From Grifola frondosa (Eukaryota > Basidiomycota > Agaricomycetes > Polyporales > Grifolaceae): a DNA stretch of 17,266 nt. Positions 7,280 through 15,538 of this stretch are shown in pieces. Every line of letters begins with the position of its first letter. The stretch's first letter is position 1. The translations under genes and the position numbers were made by a program. Location: contig LUGG01000058.1 of the NCBI GenBank assembly GCA_001683735.1, forward strand, positions 1-17,266, written 5' to 3'. A model generated the notes under the pieces. The model made no database searches. It was not told the DNA's origin and worked only from the letters and a program-made list of their open reading frames with translations.

Positions 7280-9190
7280 TATTGAACGAGAGATTATTTT
7301 ATATTACTGATTTAAAATTAGAAAATATTATTAAAAATAAAAAATTATCTCATATTTTAGCTTCTTGTTTATTTATTACCGGAGATGATAAATCCAAAAT
7401 AAATTAATATCTTACACCACAATTAGCTATAAATTATAATTTTATGAAAATAAAAAAATTATTTATAATTATAGTAAGTGAATTTGAAGGTGAAATAGAA
7501 GGGTTTAATCTTGCTAATTACCCTATGGATATACTTGTTAGAAGAATGTCATATTTTATGTTTTTTAATAAATTTGAAGAAAGTTCTTTTTTCTTAACAT
7601 TATTAAAAGATACTGAACTTTCAAATGATTTTTATAGTTTTCCTCATTTTGTTTTTATTTTTGAAAATATAAGTTGGCCTCAATTATTATTAAAACTTAG
7701 AGAATTGAATATAATAGTTAGTGGAGGTTCAAATACTAAAAGACATATACTTTCCCCTATGGAATTAATATTATCTCAATTCATTACTGCTTTATTACCA
7801 ATTAATTATAAATCAGTTAAAAAATCATATCATAAAGATAAAGATAAAAAAGGTAAAATATACAAAAAATTAACAAAAGCTAATATAGATTTTACTAATG
7901 AAATAATAGATAAATTTTTTAAAGTAAAAACATTGGTTTATAATGAAGGAAAATGGGTATTTGAAGATAAAAATTAATGTGGTTCATCTGAGATACAAAA
8001 TTCTAATCTAAATTAAAGTTCTAAAGTAGAAAGTGGAGCATTTACAAGTAAAGGAAGTAAGAGAAATATCATTCATTAGCTTTAAGGAATCAAATATCTA
8101 CTCCTATCTCTATTTATTTAAATTAAATTTCTAGTATAGTAAATAAAAGTCAATTAAATCCTGTAATATTTCAAGAATTGGTTGAAAAATATTGGGATGA
8201 TAAAATTAATGATTTACTTGTTAATGAAAGTTATTTATATGAAAATTATTCTCATTTATTACAAAATTTTATAATAGAAGCTGGAAAAAGTTTAGATTTA
8301 ATAATTAAAACAGGTAAGGTAAAAAATAAATTTCCTAAATTCCATGGTTATTTAAATAATATAAAATTATTAATGTTAACTTTTATGTTTGCACAAGATG
8401 GAGCTAATAAAAATATAGGATATACAGATTTATGTTCAATAATAGGTGGTAATATTGTAAAACATATTTATAATTCAATTTATTAAAAAAAATGATTAAA
8501 CAATTGAAAAAAGAAAAAATAACTGAAAATGATATTTTAAGTTTAGATAGTTTTTTAGAAAATTTTGAATTAAATGAAATCAAATATATAGAATTAGGTG
8601 ATTTTTTTCTTGATATATTTATGAGACATCCTACTGATTTATTTGAAAGAAATTTTGATAAATCTATGGGATTTTCATAAAATGAACCTGTACGAATAGC
8701 AATAAATCCTATTTATTTTAATGAAATAAAGGAAAATATAATAATTAAACCAACATCTTTACCTATGTTATGTGAACCCATTAAATGGGATAGTGATACA
8801 TATGGTGGTCATTTATTGAATAATTTTTTTAAAAAAGATTTAATTACAGGTTCTTTAAAGCATGGACATCAAATGCAAAATAAAGGAAATTTATTTAAAA
8901 CCATAAATTATTTAAGTTCTATTAAATTTAGAATTAATAATTCTTTATTAAATTATTTACTAAATGATGGTAATTTTTTATTAGATGAAAATTTAATAGG
9001 CTCAAAAAAATTACATAGAGTAATTACTTTACAAGTAGCTGAAGTTTATATGCATGTACCTTTTTTTATACCAGTAAATGCTGATTGGAGAGGACGAGTT
9101 TATAGTCAATCAAACTTTATTAATTATCAAGGTGGAGAATTATCTAAGGCTTTATTAGAATTTAATGATGGAGAAATATTAACAGAATTT
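7276..9190 (+). pseudogene. rpo: Plasmid/phage-type RNA polymerase, 3' truncated
   Basis: Single-subunit T7-like RNA polymerase of linear plasmid type, transcribing plasmid genes in the mitochondrion. It starts at ATG 7276 (LNERLFYITDLKLENII), overlapping the end of the dpo fragment. One frame runs to about 8050 with stops at 7405 and 7975. It then shifts near 8065 and 8480 (each curable by one base) and has an in-frame TAA at 8678. Family-type blocks are AQDGANKNIGYTDLCSIIGG, MRHPTDLFERNFDKSMGF, LPMLCEPIKWDSDTYGGHLL and, most diagnostic, VNADWRGRVYSQSNFINYQG (about 9076-9135), matching the DWRGRVY...NPQG segment of T7 RNA polymerase. The gene is cut right after LLEFNDGEILTE. It therefore lacks the catalytic Asp of DxxCSG and the K...Y and HD motifs and cannot be active. 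The open parts are 7444-7977, 8178-8486, 8492-8680 and 8765-9247. Confidence 0.8.
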
Positions 9191-9191
9191 T

Positions 9192-11709
9192 TCAATCCTT
9201 TAACTTTAACATATTCTTTTTCTGAATTTTACCACCGTATACTTTAGGTGCTATATATACCACTTCATCAAAAATATGTTCAAGTTTAAATTGTCCTAGT
9301 TCTTTTCCAACAAATTTAGGGTCTAATGGTTTATCAACATCCATACTATCGGTATCTTTATAATATAAATTTATGTTAGGATAATTTGTTAAATAACTCA
9401 TATGAACTCTAGCTAAAGAAGTAATAGCTGCTGCAATAGAAATAGAAGTATTAGTTGTTTTGAAATAGTTAAAATTTTCATCTTCAGTCACATTTTCAAA
9501 ATAAACTAAAACTTTACCATTTTTGAAATGTAAAATATTATTAACTATATATTTCTGGATATATTCTAATATATTAGATTCATAATCTATGACATGTTGT
9601 GTTAAATTAGGTTCCATTCCAAATCTACCAAATAAACTATTCATTAATAATTTAGCAATTAAATAAAGAGGTGTATCTTTATCATTATTTTTTTTAATTT
9701 CAAATAAAGTATCTATACAATCTTTAAATATATATTCTGCTTTAAAGATTATACCTCTTTTTATTTTATAAGAATATCCTAATTCTTTAGCTCTATTAAG
9801 TTCTACATTAGTATAAATATCAGTCCAAGTACCTAAAGGTGCAATAGTTCTTATTCCACTTTTTGTTTTAATTTTAGTTAATAGTAAAGGTATATTTAAA
9901 AATTTAGGTGAAGTAACATCAACTTCTAAAAAAATAAAAGAATTAATATCAGTCAATATTTCAGGATTTATTAAATTAATATCACCTTCAAAATAAGTAG
10001 GATTACCAACAGGTAAAGGTTTACTTTGCATAATATAAGGATATAGAGAATTAACATCATATCTATAGATTTTTTTACCAAAAGTTTTATAAACATCAAC
10101 AGCCCCACCCGTAAATCCTTTTTTAATAAAATCATATTTTTCACCAGATATTATTGGAATATTTTCTTTATCCATAAAATTACTCCTAAAAATAGCAAAG
10201 CCTAATGATGAAAGAGTAGGATAATTATTTACATTAATTCTAAATAAAGAATAAATTTCTTTACTAAATTTTTCTAATATTTGATATAAAGTTTTTACAT
10301 CTTGATTACAATATTTTATAGTTTCATTTTTCAAATTCCAATTATTATTTAAAAAATTTTTACAATAATCTTTATATTGTTCCATTGTTATATCAGAAAA
10401 ATGATTATAATTAGGTACAGGACCTTCATAATCTAAAGGAATATTCTCATTATTTACAACTTTATAAGGGAAAATACCTTTATTCTCAACATTAAATGCT
10501 AAAGCTAATTTTTTAAGAGATGTAGGTAAAATTAATAATGAATCTCTAAAGTATAAAGTATATTTATTTCCAAATATAAATAAAATATCTATAATATCAT
10601 TATTTTTAATAATTATTTTGATATTATCACTTAACATTGATAAAATTCTTAATAAAAAAATACCATCAAAATGAGAAAAATTATGTAAATAAACTTTATA
10701 TCCATTATATTTTCTTTTCATTATTGATTTAATCGAAGAAATTAACATATCTTCATTGTTTTGATAATCTGATAAATAGAATGAAATTGTTTGTACATTA
10801 TCTTTAATTGAAACACAAGCCCGTAGGGCCCGGTAGGGCCCCGTAGGGCCCCGTAGGGCCCGTAGGGCCCGTAGGGCCCCGTAGGGGAGGGACTTATAAT
10901 TCCATTTATTTCTCTTGTTTCTAAATCCATAGTTATATTTTTATTAATGTAATATGGTTTTTTTAATATTTTTTAATTTTAGAACTTATATATAATTTAT
11001 TTTTAAAACTAATTTCCCATCAATAAAATCGTATTTATGATTTTTTATTGTTCTAGTAAATGTACCTAAATTATTTAAATCATTTAATTCATCTCTAATT
11101 TGAAATAAAATATTGTTATCAACTATATATTTAATATCCATAATATTTTTATTAAAAATTATATGATATTCAGCTTTAGATTTGTATTTATATACTATAG
11201 CTTCACTTTCATTTTTAATAAATTGAACATTTCCCCATTCAAATATATCCATTGTACAAGGTAAATTAAATCCTCCAAATTTTATAATATAAAATGATTT
11301 ATTCAATAAGAAAGTTCTATTTTTTTTAGATGGTGAATTAATTTTTGATTCTATATTTTCATTTGAAATAACTTTATATGTTAAATTATTGAAGATATTC
11401 CATATTCTTGATATTCTTCATTTTTAATATTCCAAAATTCAATAAATATATTTATTAATTTTTTAAAATCTGATTTATTCACCATTTGTACTGTTGTTAT
11501 ATTTCTATATAAATTGTTTATTAATTTTACTTTAAATATTATTATTATATGTTGATTTTTACCTAATTGTTCAATAACATGAGATTTAAATTTAACTAAT
11601 GATCTTAGGATACTATAAATAGTTAAAATTTTATATTTTAATGGAAAATGGAAATTTACCCATTTTTCTAAAATTAAGTTTTCATTATTTACTTTTTTGT
11701 ATTTATCAT
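9192..11709 (-). pseudogene. dpo: Protein-primed DNA polymerase type B, nearly complete, frameshifted
   Basis: Replicase of a linear mitochondrial plasmid. The probable start is ATG 11709-11707 (MINTKK, then VNNENLILEKWVNF after one missing A). The N-terminal domain continues through 11306-10986 (FEWGNVQF, LNNLGTFTRTIKNHKYDF). Exo I is MDLETREINGI at 10930-10898. A GC-rich array (10820-10891) interrupts the gene before Exo II LHNFSHFDGIFLL (about 10688-10650). The long open part 10748-9192 contains Exo III YCNQDVKTLY, the YxGG-type GFTGGAVDVY, motif A YRYDVNSLYP and motif B AKLLMNSLFGRFG. It also has motif C YYKDTDS (both catalytic Asp present) and KxY in APKVYGG. The end at 9192 is TGA (Trp in code 4), and from about 9190 the sequence is antisense rpo, so only the short tail after KxY is lost. 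Frameshifts near 11697, 11393, 10985 and 10965 are each curable by one base. This is a different subfamily from the fragments at 6067 and 14227. Confidence 0.9.
10820..10891. repeat. GTAGGGCCC tandem GC array inside the polymerase exonuclease domain
   Basis: Seven GTAGGG units, spaced 9 to 10 bases apart and separated by CCC, CCCC or CCCG (starts at 10823, 10833, 10843, 10853, 10862, 10871 and 10881). The array is almost pure GC in a surrounding of about 20% GC. On the minus strand it reads as a Gly-Pro-Tyr collagen-like string. It separates Exo I (before) from the family-like text CVSIKDNVQTISFYLSDYQ (after), and the two sides are in different frames. The same unit occurs at 13716-13735. Confidence 0.85.
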
Positions 11710-12051
11710 TTTTTAATTATATTTTTTTAAAGAAGAGGATTTTTTTTTAATTGAGTATAATTACCTCTGAATTTTATACTTAAAGAAAGGGGGTGAATAG
11801 CGGTATCGGTAACTAATGATTTTTAGGTGGATGCAAAAAAAAAAATAATAAATGACTAGAAAATAATTTAAATAAGATAATTTAAGATTAAATCACATTT
11901 TTTAAAAGTTTAATAGTAAGAGGTACATTATAAAATACTGTATTTAAATCTTTTTAAGAAAACAACAATATTTTCTAATTATTTAGATTTATAAAAATAA
12001 TTCAAAGCACATTCCCAACAATTCTTGATTTTCATTTATATTATTAATAAT
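11710..12051. other. Spacer upstream of the minus-strand polymerase
   Basis: No gene recognised. It holds a G-rich patch AAAGAAAGGGGGTGAATAGC (11782-11801) and a GCGGTATCGGTAAC string just after. The position 5' to the polymerase start means plasmid terminal sequence or a promoter could lie here, but no inverted repeat partner was identified. Confidence 0.35.
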
Positions 12052-12744
12052 TTAATTTATGATTTGATTATCAATATTTTCAGAAGCAGAAGCAGAAGCA
12101 AATGGAAATGGATTATTATGATCTTCAACAGGTAATGGTATTGTACTAGTTGAAGTTATGCTATTTGAGGTATTATCTATTTGTGTATTAGAACTTGCCG
12201 TATCTAATCTTAATACTTGACTTGTATTAATTCTAAAGGGACTACCACTATTTTTAAACCATTTTTTAAATGTTTCATAAAGAAAAGTTATAGATGTTTG
12301 TGTTTCTACATCATTTGTATTAACTAGTGTTTGTGTTTCTACATTATTTGTATTAACTAGAGTTTGTGTTTCTATTTCATTTAAATCTTGTATTGTTTGA
12401 ATTTCTTCATCTAAATAAATTGGATTATTTTCAACAGTATTTGTAATAGTATTATCAATAGTATCTTTTTCTTCATTTAGAATTGTATTATCTTTTTCTT
12501 CCTTAAAAAAATCTAAATAATATAATAATCCGCTTACAGTAATAGTACCTAAAGAACCAATTAGAACACCACAAAGTATTAAATTATTAATATAAAAATT
12601 TGTAAATATCATTTGCATTTTTAATTTGTTATATATTTTATAAAAATATAGGATAAATTTAAAGTATAAAAAAGAGAAAATATCTCCAAGAATATACCTC
12701 CCTATAGTTAAGAAAAAAACCCTAAAAAAGGGTCTCCTTCTCAT
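12052..12744 (-). CDS. Small membrane protein with Q/T tandem repeats, plasmid type
   Basis: The open frame is 230 codons. The first Met gives a basic, Phe-rich leader (MRRRPFFRVFF), but the more likely start is Met43 (ATG 12618-12616) or Met45 (12612-12610). From there the protein begins IFTNFYINNLILCGVLIGSL and forms one strong membrane helix through about residue 76 (GTITVSGLLYYLDFF). An acidic linker follows, then 11-residue repeats VETQTLVNTNN / VETQTLVNTND / VETQT at about residues 124-150, and a low-complexity Ser/Thr/Pro tail with ASASASEN near the end. From memory, small single-helix proteins with an ISGVLIG-type helix followed by QTD/QT-rich text accompany plasmid-type genes in agaricomycete mitochondria. 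The function is unknown. It is unbroken here, unlike its neighbours. Confidence 0.65.
   Translation of the reverse strand: MRRRPFFRVFFLTIGRYILGDIFSFLYFKFILYFYKIYNKLKMQMIFTNFYINNLILCGVLIGSLGTITVSGLLYYLDFFKEEKDNTILNEEKDTIDNTITNTVENNPIYLDEEIQTIQDLNEIETQTLVNTNNVETQTLVNTNDVETQTSITFLYETFKKWFKNSGSPFRINTSQVLRLDTASSNTQIDNTSNSITSTSTIPLPVEDHNNPFPFASASASENIDNQIIN
12296..12375 (-). repeat. 33-bp tandem repeat within the Q/T-repeat gene
   Basis: About two and a half copies of a 33-bp unit encoding VETQTLVNTNN/D. Adjacent copies are nearly identical at the DNA level (TTAACTAGTGTTTGTGTTTC versus TTAACTAGAGTTTGTGTTTC), so the expansion is recent. Confidence 0.75.
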
Positions 12745-12830
12745 TACTTCGTGTTATAAAAAATTAAGGTGCTCATTTACCCTATAACCACCCCCCCCCA
12801 GCCTTTCAGTAGAAATCTAACTGTTTGCTG

Positions 12831-13034
12831 TTATCGATCTATATACATTCCTCGGAAATTATTCATATAGGATCTTATACCTCTACTATCCACAGCCAAA
12901 TATCGGTTTGCTTCAACTAAAGATCGAGCAGTGTATATTAAGTTACCTTCTAAATCAAAAATTGAAATAACATTACCTGGATGTCTTTTTTTTAGTGTGG
13001 AATTAAAGATTGATTCATCCCATTTACTAAACAT
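12831..13034 (-). pseudogene. Homing endonuclease C-terminal fragment with NUMOD1-like repeat
   Basis: A 67-residue reading from ATG 13034. After SKWDESIFNSTLKKRHPG it contains VISIFDLEGNLIYTARSLVE and ANRYLAVDSRGIRSYMNN. This matches the layout of the NUMOD1-type DNA-binding repeat (hydrophobic-D-x-x-G-N-L-I, S-x-x-E-A, R-x-I-x-x-Y) found at the C-termini of GIY-YIG and HNH homing endonucleases. No catalytic domain is present, so it is a fragment. It follows the duplicated atp6 tail with only an overlap: the ATG lies inside the last codons of that copy. Two extra T bases would join the two in one frame. TAA ends it at 12831. Confidence 0.6.
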
Positions 13035-13182
13035 AAGCTTGAATAAGTGAACCAGCTAATTCAAGTGTCATAATTGCTAAGAATAAAACAAATGGAATTA
13101 AAGTTAAGATAGCAAATAAAATAGAACTACTAAACATTTTATACAAGAAAATAGATAAGATTTTCATTAATGTATGACCTGT
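13027..13182 (-). pseudogene. atp6: Second, partial copy of the atp6 3' region, inverted
   Basis: On the minus strand this reads GHTLMKILSIFLYKMF, then SSSILFAILTLIPF, VLFLAIMTLELAGS and LIQAYV before TAG (13029-13027). The middle 91 bases (13143-13053) are identical by hand comparison to 5561-5651 of the main atp6. Both flanks differ at many positions (for example ILSIF versus ILATF, and LAGSLIQAYV versus LAVSFIQAYV). The last 20 or so residues of Atp6 are missing, and an endonuclease fragment follows directly. There is no plausible upstream atp6 portion here, so it cannot make a full subunit. Confidence 0.9.
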
Positions 13183-13290
13183 TTCATGCTCCTTTACCAT
13201 TGGGTTTTATAACTAATTAAACAAAAGGCTAGGTGGTTAAAATACAAGGATTTAGAATAATTAAAAAATTTTTTTTTGTTTTTTTTTTTT

Positions 13291-13593
13291 CTAAATTGCT
13301 AGTTTCAATAGATAAATCAGTATAAAGTAGTGAATAATTATCTGATCAAACAGATCTAATATTATCAATAATAAGTTGTTTATCCATACTAGTGTTAATT
13401 TTTTATTTTCTAACATATAATTAATTATATGTTTCCATTTAAAATAAAATATAGAATGTAAACCATAAGCAGGGTATTTATCAAAATGAGGAATAATAAC
13501 TTTACTTAACTCTTCTTTATTGCTGACTCTATAATGAACTATATTTGGTTGTAAAAAAGGGATATGTATGAAAACCATAAAAGTTACTATCAT
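13291..13593 (-). pseudogene. LAGLIDADG endonuclease C-terminal fragment
   Basis: The minus-strand reading contains NIVHYRVSNKEELSKVIIPH, then FDKYPAYGLHSIFYFKWKHI and MLENKKLTL. This is the characteristic HFDKYPL-type segment in the second half of LAGLIDADG_1 homing endonucleases. The catalytic LAGLIDADG helices are not seen on either side, and the first 12 and last 25 or so residues look foreign. It lies upstream (on the minus strand) of the duplicated atp6 tail. It may be the remains of an intron or of a second mobile insertion. Confidence 0.6.
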
Positions 13594-14226
13594 ATCTTAC
13601 TACATATATGAAAATCATAAAAAGATATGGTAACCTTCCCTCTTCAATCCATAAATAAATAATCACTTGGCTTGTTAATAACTAAAGGTGTTAAATATTT
13701 TCTTCCCCCACCCCCCTACGGGGCCCTACGGGGAGGGGGGTGGTTCAATCTAGTCCTATTGGTTGCTTATTATATTTTCCCAGCTTCAAAGAATGGTATT
13801 AATAAAATAAAAGTATCGATGTAGAAATCTACAAATTATATTTTGTGTTGATCAAGCCACATAGTTACATAAAATATATATCAAATATAAGGAAAATTGG
13901 TGTATTAGTTTAGATAATTTAATATTAATTAAAAAAAATGATAGCCCAACTTTATATACGGTAGAACGATTTTGTTGGCTCCTTCTAAATGCTTACAAAC
14001 AAAAAAAAAACACATGTGTTAACTATGGCAACATCTCTCTCATAATATATAAATATTTAGTATTAAATATATATACTCTGAAAATAACATATATAATAGG
14101 CTTCTCCCTTATTATTATTAAGAGCTTCAGTGGCTGCTTCTTTAATATAAATTATATTTCAAAGATAAAAAAAGATTTGCATTTCTATTGTATGATAATA
14201 AACATAATTTTAAATATATTTTTTAA
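13594..14226. other. Spacer with a GC hairpin, no gene
   Basis: No protein or convincing RNA gene was found. The segment CAACTTTATATACGGTAGAACG near 13960 looks slightly tRNA-like but folds no clover leaf. It contains the GC element at 13705-13742. Confidence 0.35.
13705..13742. repeat. Large GC hairpin element with CCCTACGGGG units
   Basis: CCACCCCCCT and AGGGGGGTGG form opposing arms around ACGGGGCCCTACGGGG. The core carries the same GTAGGG/CCCTAC unit as the 10820-10891 array, which suggests a common origin. Confidence 0.75.
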
Positions 14227-15208
14227 TTATTTTTTAATTATTTTTGAAATATAAGATTTTATTTTATTATAAAATACATTATTATTATTTTCTAATAAAT
14301 TAATAGTTATAGGTATATAATTATTATTATTAAAATTTTATCTTGAATAGCTTTAATAGTATTGGTTGTTTTAATAGTAACACTTAAAGATTTTAAAGAT
14401 TTATAGAATCTCACTGGTATAGTTTTATATAATGTTTTACCATTAAAGATATCTTTAATTGAATGTGAAATAATCTATTTATTTTTCTCCCGGCCGGCTC
14501 CTACGAATACTGATTTATCTATTCTATTGCCATTATTATCTAGATACCAATAACCATATTGTTTAATACCTAAGAAATAACCATCTACTCCCCCATTTAG
14601 TTCATTTTCATTAAACCTAATTCTCTACCTATAAATTTATCATCTATTTTTGTTAAAATAATGATAGAATCAGTATCAGTATAAACAGTACAGGTAATAA
14701 TTTGAAAGTTATAATGTAAATTCTAGCATAAGCTGTAATTGCAGAAGCAAAAGCAACATTAGCCTTAACTACACTTTAAAACTATATATTTCTTTATTTA
14801 GTGTTAGATTTAATTTTTTAATTAAAGAAGGATCAATATTTTTAACAATAAGAATAGAGCATATTTCATCATCTATAAATAAAAAAGATTTAATTATATT
14901 AGTAGATAAATAATTAGGTAAATCTGATTTGGAATATATTAATTGTTTCAACTAATTCTTTTTTTTCTACCAAATATACCATATAAATTATTTAATAATA
15001 ATTTAACAATCCATCTTTCACTTCTAGTACAATGAATTTTTCTTTTAAACATATCTTTAACAAATGCATTTAAAAGAAATCAATTTTACTTAATTTAAAT
15101 ATCTTCAATAATTTGAAATGCATAACCCAGTGGTAGTACTGCTTTTAATTATTAACTAAAATATGTAGAACACCATCTAGGAAATATTGTTTTTCCATTA
15201 TATTTCAA
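14227..15208 (-). pseudogene. dpo: Plasmid DNA polymerase type B, C-terminal half
   Basis: Read from 15208 downwards: LKYNGKTIFPRWCSTYFS, two stops, LKAVLPLGYAFQIIEDI, more stops, then NAFVKDMFKRKI. Motif B follows as KLLLNNLYGIFGRK (about 15013-14972). An open part (14951-14769, SDLPNYLSTNIIKSFLF) leads to VKANVAFASAITAYARI. Motif C is VYTDTDS (about 14690-14670), followed by IDDKFIGRELG. The C-terminal domain is GYFLGIKQYGYWYLDNNGNR, DKSVFVGAG, PVRFYKSLKSLSVTIKTTNT and a tail ending SKIIKK and TAA at 14229-14227. The exonuclease domain and motif A are missing. The style (YTDTDS, GIKQYGYWYLD) belongs with the N-terminal fragment at 6067-7279, not with 9192-11709. The double stop replaces what is, from memory, EE in the family (YFSEELKAVLPLGY). 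A GC palindrome CCGGCCGG lies inside at 14493-14500. Confidence 0.85.
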
Positions 15209-15227
15209 TTTTCTTGAAATATAATGG
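15195..15227. repeat. Perfect 14-bp foldback at the polymerase breakpoint
   Basis: CCATTATATTTCAA (15195-15208) and TTGAAATATAATGG (15214-15227) are perfect inverted copies around a 5-base loop TTTTC. One arm is the first recognisable polymerase codons (LKYNG on the minus strand), and the other arm is not coding. Recognisable polymerase sequence ends here. Confidence 0.85.
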
Positions 15228-15538
15228 TAATGATATTAATAAATTTACTAAATTTAAGTAAAAAAAAATAAATTTTAATATTACGATATTAGACTTATAT
15301 TTAATTAATTAGATAAATTATAATACTTAACTATAAGCTACTATTTCATAACCATTAATAAGTAGTATTTGATGGTTAAATAAATAACGCATTTTTTATA
15401 AAAGAGTGTAAATGATATACATAGTTATGTATTAATTATGTATTTAGTCTACATCAGTTAAAAACGTGTTTCAAAGATAGTGTTTTCCTTTATATAACTT
15501 ATATTAAAAAATAATTAAAATTCAAAAAAAAAAATTAG
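15228..15538. other. Spacer, nothing recognised
   Basis: AT-rich sequence with short repeats such as GATGGTTAAATAAATAACGC and TATACATAGTTATGTATTAATTATG. No gene is supported. Confidence 0.35.

Noticed and set aside
6067..9190. TAA as a plain reassigned Gln codon
   Set aside because: CAA is used throughout the same genes, genes end in TAA, and Glu rather than Gln is expected at two sites recalled from the family. Kept only as an open observation.
10820..10891. CRISPR-like array
   Set aside because: Units are 9-10 bases with GC spacers and no unique spacers; this is a tandem GC repeat.
10742..10930. Short minus-strand frame with collagen-like GPYG text as an independent protein
   Set aside because: The start is the Exo I motif of the DNA polymerase, the repeat is a GC array and the end is an out-of-frame reading of polymerase sequence.
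12781..12800. Poly-C run as a telomere or plasmid terminus
   Set aside because: A single C9 run without inverted partner or repetition; more likely half of a GC element.
14769..14951. 60-codon minus-strand frame as an independent gene
   Set aside because: It is one open piece of the polymerase between motifs B and C.
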